A DNA stretch of 13,023 bases from NCBI GenBank assembly GCA_023414985.1, contig JAEZLY010000314.1:1-13023 (forward strand), given 5' to 3'. The notes below the pieces were generated by a model. It had not been told where the DNA came from. It was given only the letters and a program-made list of their open reading frames with translations, and made no database searches. Shown piece after piece: positions 1 through 6,910 of this stretch. The position numbers were made by a program, and so were the translations under genes. Origin of the DNA: Bacillota bacterium (lineage in GTDB: Bacteria > Bacillota > Clostridia > Lachnospirales > Lachnospiraceae). Every line of letters begins with the position of its first letter. Positions within the stretch are counted from its first letter, which is position 1.

Positions 1-1
1 T

Positions 2-772
2 CTTTATAAGGTTGAGATATGCGGAGTAAATACATCTAAACTGCCATTATTAAAAAATAGTGAAAAGGAAGAATTGTTTCAGAAAATATTAAACGGAGAT
101 AAGGAAGCCAGAGAGCTTTATATCAAAGGGAATCTAAGACTGGTGCTTTCCATAATCCAACGCTTTTCTAACAGTAATGAAAATGTGGATGATTTATTTC
201 AGATTGGCTGCATCGGCTTGATGAAGGCAATCGACAACTTCGATATCACTCAGAATGTGAAATTCTCAACATATGCTGTTCCGATGATCATAGGTGAAAT
301 CAGAAGGTATTTAAGGGACAATAATGCGATCCGTGTCAGCAGGTCTCTTCGTGATACTGCATATAAAGCAATCTATGCAAAGGAGGCTTTGGTCAAACGG
401 AATGAAAAGGAACCGACTATCAGCGAAATAGCAGCCGAAATCGGTATCTCCAAGGAAGATATTGTCTATGCTCTGGATGCAATCCAAAGTCCGGTATCCT
501 TATATGATCCTGTCTATGTGGAAGGCGGAGATGCCTTATACATTATGGATCAGGTCAGCGACAAAAAAAATAAGGAAGAAAACTGGATTGAAGAGATATC
601 CTTAAAGGAGGCTATGGATAAATTATCTCCCAGGGAGCATAACATTATTAAGCTTCGGTTTTTTGAAGGCAAGACGCAGATGGAGGTAGCCAAGGAAATT
701 AATATATCTCAGGCTCAGGTCAGCCGCCTTGAGAAATCAGCGCTGAAGAACATGAGAAATTATCTGATGTAA
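2..772 (+). CDS. sigG: RNA polymerase sporulation sigma factor sigma-G (5' end cut by the window)
   Basis: Forespore-specific sigma factor that directs RNA polymerase to late forespore genes such as those for DNA-protecting and germination proteins. The reading frame is open from base 2 and begins LYKVEICGVNTSKLPLLKN, the conserved sigma-G amino terminus, so only about two to four residues lie outside the window; a TTG at 74 is internal, not the start. The 256 visible residues contain region 2 (GNLRLVL, DDLFQIGCIGLMKAIDNF, KFSTYAVPMIIGEIRRYLRD), region 3 (RVSRSLRD, KEPTISEIA) and region 4 with its helix-turn-helix (KTQMEVAKEINISQAQVSRL) near the carboxyl end. Length matches the family, about 257-260 residues. 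In many Clostridia it follows spoIIGA-sigE and precedes ylmC-nrdR; here a hairpin terminator and an agr-like operon follow instead. Recognition is very secure. Confidence 0.97.
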   Translation, partial: LYKVEICGVNTSKLPLLKNSEKEELFQKILNGDKEARELYIKGNLRLVLSIIQRFSNSNENVDDLFQIGCIGLMKAIDNFDITQNVKFSTYAVPMIIGEIRRYLRDNNAIRVSRSLRDTAYKAIYAKEALVKRNEKEPTISEIAAEIGISKEDIVYALDAIQSPVSLYDPVYVEGGDALYIMDQVSDKKNKEENWIEEISLKEAMDKLSPREHNIIKLRFFEGKTQMEVAKEINISQAQVSRLEKSALKNMRNYLM

Positions 773-860
773 ACAGGAAGGAAATCTTTTCATCCGGGTT
801 GGGAGGATAGATTGATCATTTCAACTCCGGGGTGGATTGATTCATATAGAGCTGTGCGGC

Positions 861-909
861 GGGGCAGACATCAAAAGGAAACTTCTGATGTCTGCCCCGT
901 CATTTTATT
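861..909 (+). terminator. Hairpin terminator after sigG
   Basis: A perfect 13-bp inverted repeat, GGGGCAGACATCA (861-873) with TGATGTCTGCCCC (886-898), encloses a 12-base loop and is followed by the T-rich GTCATTTTATTT. The T-run is interrupted, but stem strength and the position 88 bases past the sigG stop fit an intrinsic terminator. The rest of the 310-base gap between sigG and the next start holds this hairpin, an AT-rich stretch, and the promoter region described separately; I see no gene in it. Confidence 0.8.
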
Positions 910-1011
910 TCCTGATTGCTGTATATGGCATAATGGCAGTATTTTACCTCCCAAAGGAAGAATTTTGTCATATATTCTAATTGAAATTGTAAATGGTTTA
1001 TGATAAATTTA

Positions 1012-1027
1012 TAGTAAGTATTTACTA
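1012..1027. promoter_or_regulatory. Palindrome upstream of the agr-like operon (candidate operator)
   Basis: TAGTAAgtatTTACTA is a perfect 6-bp inverted repeat with a 4-base centre. It is centred about 41 bases upstream of the predicted transcription start, where it covers the place a -35 box should be. A dyad here could bind an activator or repressor. LytTR regulators such as AgrA usually bind direct repeats, so the binding protein is not identified. Confidence 0.4.
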
Positions 1028-1054
1028 GAAATACATCGAAAATTTGTATATAAT
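1026..1054 (+). promoter_or_regulatory. Promoter of the agr-like operon
   Basis: A consensus -10 box TATAAT (1049-1054) lies 28 bases before the ATG at 1083 and places the transcript start near 1061, just upstream of the AAAAGGTGG ribosome binding site. The hexamer 17 bases upstream (TAGAAA, 1026-1031) is far from TTGACA. A good -10 with a poor -35 suggests dependence on an activator. This box also rules out the in-frame TTG at 1044 as the translation start, because it would lie upstream of the transcript. Confidence 0.55.
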
Positions 1055-1082
1055 TTACAACGGAAAAGGTGGAAAACATCAA

Positions 1083-2396
1083 ATGAATATAATTGAAACT
1101 GTGGTTCGGCAGACCTTTTATCTTAGCGAAGCATTTATCTGGTATCGCGTCATGACAAATATGCTGGATAAAAAGTACGAAAGAAAGATTTATCCGATAG
1201 CGGGAGTAGTATTAGCGCTGATCCTTGCAGCAAAGACCTACATATTTGAGATACCGTGGCTGACCGGATTTGCAGTAATCGGTACACTTGGGGTAATTAT
1301 TGCAGCGCTGTTGATGAATATGATGCTGTTCAAAAGCCCAATCCATGAAAAGCTGATCTGGTGGGGTGTTTATTACTTTGGACTCATTCTTATGGAATTG
1401 GTTTCAATCGTATTTGCCACATCAGTACTGAAAGTACCACTTGATGTGATGAATGGTCAGAATAGTTTTACTTGTTGGTTTACGTTCCTTGTTAAGATTC
1501 TTACCATACTCATTTTTGAATTTTTTATCCGGATTCGGAAGGGAAAACTGCAGATCGCTATGGCACAGTATAAGAACCTGTCCTTTGCCGTAGTCTTCAA
1601 TGTTATTCTAATTCTCGGAACGGTTATCGTATTTTTTAATCTGGATAATGCGCAGGTTGATTTAAATAAGGTCATTGGCTTCTTTTTTGGAGTGGTAATT
1701 CTTGTGACGGTTCTGACCCTTACTTTGATTTTCCGTATCGAGAAGGCTTCCAGAAAGGAAATCGAGACCAGACTGAAACTGCAGCAGATAGAGATGGAAT
1801 TAAAACAGAATCAGGATATGATTAGCATTACAGATAATCTTCGTAAGCTGCGCCATGATATGAACAATCATATCGGTTTGATCAGAAACTTTATCTATAC
1901 TAAGAATTATGACGGTCTGAAGGAGTATGTCGATCAGCTCTATGTGGATGTGGATAAGGCCAACGATATGGTAATTTCAGAAAATAAGATCCTGTCAGTG
2001 ATGCTCAACTTAAAGAAAAATCAGGCCAGGGAGCTTCAGATAGAGTTTCAGAGTATTGTTGCGGCGGAAGAGATTAATATGCAGGAAAGGGATATTACAG
2101 CACTCCTTGGTAATATACTGGATAATGCAATTGAAGGTGCTGCAAAAGCGAAAGATAAGAAATATATAGATTTCTCCATACAGAAAACCGAATCCGGCTG
2201 TGTCATCAACTGTGAAAATTCATTCGGTGAGAAACCGGTCATGAAGCGTGGAAAACTGATGACCAGCAAGAAAAATGCTTCTCATCACGGAATAGGAACA
2301 GAGAATATTAAAGAGATTGTGGCGAAATACCGTGGCGAGGTACGATTTGATTTTGATGAAGAGATATTCAGCGTCAGAATAGTAATGCCGGTATAA
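1083..2396 (+). CDS. AgrC-like membrane sensor histidine kinase
   Basis: Sensor kinase of a peptide quorum-sensing system: the membrane domain would bind the extracellular cyclic peptide, and the cytoplasmic domain would autophosphorylate and pass phosphate to the next gene's product. The ATG at 1083 has the ribosome binding site AGGTGG ten bases upstream and gives 437 residues, normal for AgrC/ComD-type kinases. Residues about 35-220 contain six or so hydrophobic helices. Then come a coiled linker (220-250), the H-box LRKLRHDMNNH with the phospho-acceptor His about 258, the N-box LLGNILDNAIEG (about 341-352) and the glycine motif HHGIGTENIKEI (about 402-412), ending in a GHKL ATPase fold. 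It starts a four-gene operon with the response regulator 32 bases downstream. The family is secure; the exact ligand is inferred from agrB/agrD in the same operon. Confidence 0.92.
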   Translation: MNIIETVVRQTFYLSEAFIWYRVMTNMLDKKYERKIYPIAGVVLALILAAKTYIFEIPWLTGFAVIGTLGVIIAALLMNMMLFKSPIHEKLIWWGVYYFGLILMELVSIVFATSVLKVPLDVMNGQNSFTCWFTFLVKILTILIFEFFIRIRKGKLQIAMAQYKNLSFAVVFNVILILGTVIVFFNLDNAQVDLNKVIGFFFGVVILVTVLTLTLIFRIEKASRKEIETRLKLQQIEMELKQNQDMISITDNLRKLRHDMNNHIGLIRNFIYTKNYDGLKEYVDQLYVDVDKANDMVISENKILSVMLNLKKNQARELQIEFQSIVAAEEINMQERDITALLGNILDNAIEGAAKAKDKKYIDFSIQKTESGCVINCENSFGEKPVMKRGKLMTSKKNASHHGIGTENIKEIVAKYRGEVRFDFDEEIFSVRIVMPV

Positions 2397-2428
2397 AATC
2401 TGAAATCATAGAATGGCTGGTGATAATC

Positions 2429-3151
2429 ATGAAGCTTACGATTGCAGTTTGTGATGATGAGAGTATTACACTAAGGATTAACTGTACCTATATTGAGGAA
2501 TTCGCAAAAAAATATAAAGTAGATGCCAATGTCATTGGTTTTGGCAGCGGAGAGACTTTACTTGAATTCGCGGAACAAAACGAGGATATTGATATCGCTT
2601 TTCTGGATGTTGACATGAAGGGAATGAATGGGATTCAGACTGCCGGTATGTTGATCAGAAAAAATCCCAGGTTAATTATCATTTTCATTACAGGTCACAG
2701 GGAATTTGCCTATGATGCATTTACGGTGGAGGCCTTCAGTTTTTTGGTAAAGCCTGTCGATCCGGAACGGTTGGACAGGATATTCAAAAAGGCTGTTCTT
2801 CAGGTGAATGACCTAAATAATCGTAAGCTTCGGAGTCCCTTAATCATCACAGAGGACAATATCAAGAAGAAAATTAACCAAGGTATTATTCTGTATATTG
2901 AGAGGATAGAGGCACAGAGCGTTATCGTAACTAAGGTCGCAAAACACTATGTCTATGAGACAATTACATCCCTGGAAAACAGACTGGAGGACAATTTTCT
3001 CCGGATTAATCAGGGGATTATCGTCAACTTGAATGAGGTCGCTTCTATTCAGGGTAATCAGGTAAGCATGAAAACAGGAGAGGTATTTCCTGTCGGCAGA
3101 ACTTATAACAAACAGGTAAAGAGGAAATATTTGAGCTTTCCACAGGTATAA
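2429..3151 (+). CDS. AgrA-like LytTR-family response regulator
   Basis: DNA-binding response regulator, the partner of the upstream kinase. I chose the ATG at 2429 because TGGTGA lies about five bases upstream; a GTG at 2420 overlaps that site. The protein has 240 residues. The receiver domain (about 1-125) shows the acidic pair D9/D10 (CDDES), phospho-acceptor D60 in FLDVDMKGMNG, T88 in FITGH and K108 in FLVKPVD. The LytTR DNA-binding domain (about 140-236) shows ILYIERIEAQSVIV, the FLRINQGIIVNL segment and VGRTYNKQVKRKYLSF. LytTR regulators of Agr systems normally activate their own operon and effectors; target sites here are not proven. The protease gene agrB follows after 61 bases. Confidence 0.93.
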   Translation: MKLTIAVCDDESITLRINCTYIEEFAKKYKVDANVIGFGSGETLLEFAEQNEDIDIAFLDVDMKGMNGIQTAGMLIRKNPRLIIIFITGHREFAYDAFTVEAFSFLVKPVDPERLDRIFKKAVLQVNDLNNRKLRSPLIITEDNIKKKINQGIILYIERIEAQSVIVTKVAKHYVYETITSLENRLEDNFLRINQGIIVNLNEVASIQGNQVSMKTGEVFPVGRTYNKQVKRKYLSFPQV

Positions 3152-3212
3152 TTACCTGCTTGTATCGAAAATAAGATTAAAGTATGATTTAGAGGAGAGG
3201 AAGGGAGCTTCT

Positions 3213-3827
3213 ATGTCATGTAAAGCAATTTCTAATCAAATTATAAATCGGTTATCGACTAAAACGGATATCAATATGGAATATCGGGATATCTATTCTT
3301 ATGCTTTGGAAAAGTACATATCGGGATTGGTAAATATAATTATTTTTGCGGCTGTGGCGCTTTTCTTGCGCATTCCTTTGGAAACAGCCGTAATTTTTAT
3401 TTTCTATGCACCGCTTCGAAAATTCGCAGGCGGTATTCATGCAAAGACCAGACTGCAATGTACCATTCTTTCCGCCATAATCATGATATTGCTAGTATAT
3501 GCAGCAAAGCTTTGCAGCTTATCTGTAAACTGGCCGCTGATCGCCGCAGCCGGTACGGTATTATCGATTGTTCTGGTATTTCTTTTTGCACCCGTAGATT
3601 CAGAGAAACGCAGATTATCTCGTGAAACGAAAGTGCGATTTAAAAGTTTATCCAGACGGATCGTTTTGTTGGAAGGAGTATTGATTATTTTGGGGATATT
3701 CCTTCTGCCATCCGCAAAAACATTTATTCTGATTGCTGTGATGGCAATATTATTATCGGGTATATTAATTTTACCATACAAGAAAAATAAGGAGGTTAAG
3801 AAGTATGAAAAAGAATCTGATGAGTAA
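3213..3827 (+). CDS. AgrB-like membrane cysteine protease for autoinducer peptide maturation
   Basis: Integral membrane endopeptidase that cuts the carboxyl tail off the AgrD pro-peptide and helps form the thiolactone ring. The start at 3213 is preceded by AGGAGAGGAAGGGAG. The 204 residues are typical for AgrB. The signature RKFAGGIHAKTRLQC carries the catalytic His (about 76) and Cys (about 83), corresponding to the His/Cys pair of staphylococcal AgrB, so the protease looks active. Hydrophobic segments lie at about 38-52, 56-68, 85-103, 108-126 and 149-188, with a basic loop (SEKRRLSRETKVRF) between the last two. Its last 23 bases overlap the agrD gene in another frame, suggesting translational coupling. 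Confidence 0.93.
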   Translation: MSCKAISNQIINRLSTKTDINMEYRDIYSYALEKYISGLVNIIIFAAVALFLRIPLETAVIFIFYAPLRKFAGGIHAKTRLQCTILSAIIMILLVYAAKLCSLSVNWPLIAAAGTVLSIVLVFLFAPVDSEKRRLSRETKVRFKSLSRRIVLLEGVLIILGIFLLPSAKTFILIAVMAILLSGILILPYKKNKEVKKYEKESDE

Positions 3828-3987
3828 CCTGTCGACGAACCTTTGTAAAAAAACCTTATCCTTAGCGATGGATTCCCTTGGTAGTGATATTGAGGGTTGC
3901 ACCTTCCTGCTGTATGAAGAGAAGCAGCCTGAGAATTTAAAAAAGACTGATCTTAAGAAGCTTAGCAGAGCAGTGAAAGAAGCTTGA
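3805..3987 (+). CDS. AgrD-like cyclic lactone autoinducer pro-peptide
   Basis: Sixty-residue precursor of the signalling peptide. A perfect GGAGG (3791-3795) lies nine bases before the ATG, and the gene overlaps the agrB end by 23 bases. Residues 1-28 are an amphipathic, lysine-containing leader (MKKNLMSNLSTNLCKKTLSL...). The core is GCTFLLYEEKQPENL: Cys32 followed by hydrophobic residues, then an acidic stretch and a Pro-x-x-Leu, as in known AgrD proteins. Cys32 to Pro42 has the same spacing as in Staphylococcus aureus AgrD-I, as I recall that sequence. By that alignment the ring is C-T-F-L-L (a five-residue thiolactone) with cleavage after Leu36; a ring including Tyr37 is possible. After Leu45 there is an unusual 15-residue basic tail (KKTDLKKLSRAVKEA); most AgrD proteins are nearer 45 residues. 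A second Cys at 14 lies in the leader. Confidence 0.88.
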   Translation: MKKNLMSNLSTNLCKKTLSLAMDSLGSDIEGCTFLLYEEKQPENLKKTDLKKLSRAVKEA

Positions 3988-4040
3988 TGCCGCCGTATGT
4001 AGGATAAGACATTTTAGCATAAGGGTAATTGACATGGAAA

Positions 4041-4086
4041 GAGGAAGGACCGGTGCCCCATGAGGAACCGGCTCTTCCTCTTTTTT
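4041..4086 (+). terminator. Strong intrinsic terminator closing the agr-like operon
   Basis: GAGGAAG (4041-4047) pairs with CTTCCTC (4074-4080); an inner stem of CCGGT with ACCGG extends it, and a run of six T residues follows at 4081-4086. It lies 54 bases after the agrD stop and separates the operon from the next gene. Confidence 0.93.
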
Positions 4087-4161
4087 GTACAGTTATTCTT
4101 TCGAGCAAGACCTCATTATCAATTCTTCCATAAATATACAAAAATACGACAGAGATCTTGT

Positions 4162-4234
4162 AGAATAATCATAAAATTATGTAAAATTATCAGGAATAAC
4201 AACATAATTTGCGGTTGAACTGCAGAATAATCAT
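4162..4234. repeat. Two copies of AGAATAATCAT in an AT-rich leader
   Basis: The 11-base sequence AGAATAATCAT occurs at 4162-4172 and 4224-4234, 62 bases apart, on the same strand. The space between the agr terminator and the next gene (4087-4325) is very AT-rich. Apart from these repeats and the promoter at 4262-4290 I see no gene in it. The repeats could be binding sites, but they could also be chance in AT-rich DNA. Confidence 0.35.
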
Positions 4235-4261
4235 GAATAGTTGTCATATAGACCGGATTTA

Positions 4262-4290
4262 TTGAAGTACATTGGATTATTTATTATGAT
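4262..4290 (+). promoter_or_regulatory. Promoter of the degenerate ABC gene
   Basis: TTGAAG (4262-4267), a 17-base spacer, then TATGAT (4285-4290): a good vegetative-type promoter. The predicted transcript start near 4297 leaves a short leader before the AGGAG at 4314-4318. This implies that the next gene is expressed separately from the agr operon. Confidence 0.65.
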
Positions 4291-4325
4291 ATAGATACAT
4301 ACTAGTTCACTGTAGGAGATAAGAT

Positions 4326-4931
4326 GTGCTGAATGTCAGAGTAAACCGAATATCAGGTAATTCGGTGGATCATAATAGAATATCCTTGGATATCAATAGT
4401 AATACAATCGCAGGAATATATGGAAGAAGAAAACATTTGCTGATGTATCTTCTTTCCGGACAAAAAAGCTTTGATGGGGATATCGTCCTGAATTCCGTCA
4501 GCCTGAAGGGTAATTATGAAGAATATCTGGAACAGATTGCATTTCTGACGAAGGATTCTCCGGTCAGCACCAATTTATCTGTGAATGATTTTCTGGATTT
4601 TTTCGGATCCATGGATCATGTGATCAATGATCAATATGAGAATCGAAAGAAGACATTGTTGAAGGAATTTGGTTTACATAAGAGTATGGATACAGCAATC
4701 AATCAGTTAAAGGAAAAGGATCAAAAGATTGTAAAGCTGATCAGTTTATTTCTAAAGGAACGTTCTCTGATTCTGCTGGATGCCTTTCTGGAGAGTTTTC
4801 AGAACTATGATTTTACGAAGGTTATTCATTTTTTGAAAAAATATGCGGATAAGGATAAGATAGTATTGATTTGTTCAGAGGATTATAAGCTGCTGAAAAG
4901 CATGGAGGAACCAATCTATATTATCGATTGA
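4326..4931 (+). CDS. ABC-ATPase-like protein lacking nucleotide-binding motifs
   Basis: A 201-residue protein with the layout of an ABC ATPase domain but without its catalytic residues. Where a Walker A P-loop (GxxxxGKS/T) should be, residues 28-40 read IAGIYGRRKHLLM, with no GK[ST]. The following LLSGQKSFDGDIVLNSVSL keeps the usual post-P-loop pattern. The signature LSGGQ is replaced by QLKEKDQ (about 127-133). Walker B LILLD (148-152) keeps its Asp but the catalytic Glu is Ala153. The switch His is absent (CSED, 183-186). The frame is intact, so this looks like a maintained pseudo-ATPase rather than decay. The start is GTG at 4326, seven bases after AGGAG; an ATG at 4324 overlaps it but stops after two codons (ATGTGCTGA). 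No membrane partner is adjacent. Fold assignment is likely; function is unknown. Confidence 0.75.
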   Translation: MLNVRVNRISGNSVDHNRISLDINSNTIAGIYGRRKHLLMYLLSGQKSFDGDIVLNSVSLKGNYEEYLEQIAFLTKDSPVSTNLSVNDFLDFFGSMDHVINDQYENRKKTLLKEFGLHKSMDTAINQLKEKDQKIVKLISLFLKERSLILLDAFLESFQNYDFTKVIHFLKKYADKDKIVLICSEDYKLLKSMEEPIYIID

Positions 4932-4932
4932 C

Positions 4933-4966
4933 AAGTTCAAAAGAGGCCTCAAGCTCTTGACTTTAT
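4933..4966 (+). terminator. Weak hairpin after the ABC-like gene
   Basis: AAGTTCAAAAGAG and CTCTTGACTT (4933-4963) pair with two single-base bulges around an 8-base loop, followed by the short AT-rich TATATT. It starts just after the stop codon and may end transcription on the plus strand, but the T-run is poor. Confidence 0.35.
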
Positions 4967-4990
4967 ATTGGTTGTATGGGGAATATACAA

Positions 4991-5047
4991 CAAAAAACAA
5001 CAGGCATAGATAATTACTGGGCAAGCAGTAACTTCTATGCCTGTTGT
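4991..5047 (-). terminator. Intrinsic terminator for the ROK kinase transcript
   Basis: A perfect 14-bp stem, ACAACAGGCATAGA (4997-5010) with TCTATGCCTGTTGT (5034-5047), has a second inner TTACTG/CAGTAA stem. On the minus strand it is followed by TTTTTTG (plus-strand A-run 4992-4997). It lies 14 bases past the kinase stop codon. Confidence 0.92.
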
Positions 5048-5060
5048 ATGCTCTTCTAAA

Positions 5061-5933
5061 TTAAAGCCCCAGCTCCAGCTTGGCGAGTTGGAGGCAGCCC
5101 ATAATGCCCTGGTTATCGTTCAAGGATGCGGGAACGATATAATGCTCCAGGTCATGGATCTGAGGAGTGTTTAAATACCCGTTCAGAAGTTCGGCAACCT
5201 TTTTCCGAATCAGAGGGAAAAGCTGTTCCTGATGCATAACTCCGCCGCCTAATACGATTCTATGGGGAGAGAGGGTAAGAATAAAGCTTACGAGCCCCTG
5301 TGCAATATAATAGGCTTCCAATTCCCAGACCTCAGAACGACCCTTTAATTCTACCGCCTTTTGCTTCCAGCGCTTTTCAATCGCTGGGCCTGCGGCAAGA
5401 CCCTCGAAACAGTTCTTGTGATAAGGACAAGCGCCCTCGAAGGTATCCTCCGGATGTCTGCCCAGCAATATATGACCTGCCTCAGGATGAAGCATACCAT
5501 GTAACAAGGATCCATTCATGTAAACACCGACACCGATACCGGTTCCGATCGTAATATAGATACCGGAGGACAAGCCCCGGATGCTGCCCCAGGTTGCTTC
5601 TCCCAGAGCGGAGGCGTTGACATCCGTGTCAAAACCAATCGGTATCTGCAGCGCTTTTTTCATATTTCCGACGATATCGTAATTAGCCCAAGCCAGCTTC
5701 GGTGTTGAAGTGATATAACCAAAGGTTTTTGAAGCTTTATCCGGATCAATGGGACCGAAGGAACCGATTCCCAATGCTTCAATCCCTTTGTTTTTATAAT
5801 ATTCAATCATTTTTGGAACGGTAACATCCGGCGTCTGTGTCGGAATAGAGCATTGTTCCAGAATTTCTCCATTCTCATCCCCAATCGCCATTACCATCTT
5901 AGTTCCGCCTGCTTCCAGTGCTCCCAATAGCAT
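5061..5933 (-). CDS. ROK-family sugar kinase, fructokinase/mannokinase type
   Basis: ATP-dependent cytoplasmic hexose kinase, probably acting on fructose or mannose. The start is the ATG at 5933 with GGAGG eight bases upstream; the in-frame TTG at 5948 overlaps that site and is rejected. The protein has 290 residues. It opens with LGALEAGGTKMVMAIG (phosphate-binding loop) and has SFGPIDPD near 58-65, the catalytic Asp in FDTDVNASALGEATWG (D104), the ATP-site ITIGTGIGVGV (128-137), and the zinc motif EAGH...C-x2-H-x2-C (H154, C169, H172, C175) of ROK proteins. Its overall sequence, including APPHRIVLGGG-like LSPHRIVLGGGVM, resembles Bacillus GmuE/YdhR-type fructokinases, which sit in a glucomannan operon. 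That fits the nearby beta-mannosidase. It lies 104 bases after the hydrolase on the same strand, probably co-transcribed, and has a strong terminator. Confidence 0.92.
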   Translation of the reverse strand: MLLGALEAGGTKMVMAIGDENGEILEQCSIPTQTPDVTVPKMIEYYKNKGIEALGIGSFGPIDPDKASKTFGYITSTPKLAWANYDIVGNMKKALQIPIGFDTDVNASALGEATWGSIRGLSSGIYITIGTGIGVGVYMNGSLLHGMLHPEAGHILLGRHPEDTFEGACPYHKNCFEGLAAGPAIEKRWKQKAVELKGRSEVWELEAYYIAQGLVSFILTLSPHRIVLGGGVMHQEQLFPLIRKKVAELLNGYLNTPQIHDLEHYIVPASLNDNQGIMGCLQLAKLELGL

Positions 5934-6037
5934 ACCTGTTTCCTCCAAATCATTCCATTGTATTTTTCAGCATTCCTCCTTATTTTAAACGATATGAGTT
6001 GAAAAAAACAGTACCAATCCGAAAGAAACAAAAAATA

Positions 6038-6850
6038 TTAGTATCTGGTAAATTTCATCAGCTCCCGGTTGAATTTATCCATCTCATCATAAAACGTTGC
6101 GTGACCGCTGGTTTTGAAGGGAAGCAGATAGGAGCTGCCAATCATTTTATTCTGAATCTCACCAAGAGCAAAGGGTACAACCTCATCGTGAATTCCGTGT
6201 ATAATCAGTGTCGGAACACGGATACTTTCCAGGTCGTCAAAAAGTACTTCTCGAATCCAAGTCTCAGCAATTGCAGCGGTAGCCCAGCCTGCAGCTACAA
6301 GTCCTAAACTGAAAAACCAATCTGATAAGGCTTCGCTGATCGGCTGGTAGAAGAACTTCTTACCGAAATCACGAAGCATTTGGGGACGATCGGTATAGGT
6401 TCCATGAATAATATCAAGAACCATGTTCTTATCCTGACCATATGGGAAATTAGGGCGTTTGATCAGGCTTGGTGCCGCTGCCGCACATAATACCAGCCGG
6501 GATACTCTATGTCCGTTATGCCTGCCCATATACTTAACTGCAATCGAGCCACCGGTAGAATGACCTAAAAGCGTGATATCGCGCAGCTCGAGAGTATCAA
6601 GGACGCATTTTACATCGTCAGCTAACGTGTTGTAATCATAGCCGGTCAAAGGTCGATCGGATTTTCCAAAGCCACGTTGGTCAATCCCGATACAGCGGTA
6701 GCCCTTTTTGGCCAGCTGATCGAATTGATATTCAAATAATTCATGGCTTCCGGGCCAGCCATGTAAAAATACAATTGTGTGATTACCGGAAGGATTAAGA
6801 TCTTCAATAAAAACCTTAACTCCAGGTTCAATATTAATGTAATAACCCAT
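6038..6850 (-). CDS. Alpha/beta hydrolase (esterase or haloperoxidase-like)
   Basis: A 270-residue alpha/beta-hydrolase-fold enzyme, cytoplasmic, without a signal peptide. The ATG at 6850 follows GGAGG by five bases. The oxyanion region HGWPGSH (30-36), the GIDQRGFGKSD strand-loop (55-65), the nucleophile elbow GHSTGG with Ser98, the acid in HGIHDEVVP (Asp222) and the His in TSGHATFYDE (His250) form a complete catalytic triad. A cap region lies at about 130-205. Relatives are annotated as arylesterases, non-heme haloperoxidases or lactonases; the substrate cannot be read from sequence. Because the ROK kinase follows and a beta-mannosidase diverges upstream, one possibility is deacylation of mannan oligosaccharides, but this is only a guess from neighbours. 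No convincing promoter is seen on the minus strand. Confidence 0.9.
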   Translation of the reverse strand: MGYYINIEPGVKVFIEDLNPSGNHTIVFLHGWPGSHELFEYQFDQLAKKGYRCIGIDQRGFGKSDRPLTGYDYNTLADDVKCVLDTLELRDITLLGHSTGGSIAVKYMGRHNGHRVSRLVLCAAAAPSLIKRPNFPYGQDKNMVLDIIHGTYTDRPQMLRDFGKKFFYQPISEALSDWFFSLGLVAAGWATAAIAETWIREVLFDDLESIRVPTLIIHGIHDEVVPFALGEIQNKMIGSSYLLPFKTSGHATFYDEMDKFNRELMKFTRY

Positions 6851-6910
6851 GTTATCCTCCGAAGAAATAGTCTGTTAGTTTATTCTATTCAAGGGTTGGA
6901 AGTCAGTTCC

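Noticed and set aside
812..1003. A 63-codon plus-strand frame starting with TTG after GGGAGG
   Set aside because: It runs straight through the sigG terminator hairpin and has no recognisable protein character.
1044..1082. TTG start extending the AgrC-like kinase by 13 residues
   Set aside because: It overlaps the -10 box of the operon promoter and has no ribosome binding site; the ATG at 1083 has one.
4324..4332. ATG overlapping the GTG start of the ABC-like gene (ATGTGCTGA)
   Set aside because: It stops after two codons. It may reduce translation of the real gene, but it is not a gene and may be chance.
5948..5979. Short minus-strand frame MLKNTME behind AAGGAGG in the hydrolase-kinase gap
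   Set aside because: The ribosome binding site is only one or two bases from the ATG and the peptide is seven residues; there is no sign of a leader-peptide mechanism.
6864..6892. TTGAAT-N17-TATTTC as a minus-strand promoter for the hydrolase
   Set aside because: The -10 is poor and the predicted transcript would start inside the GGAGG ribosome binding site.
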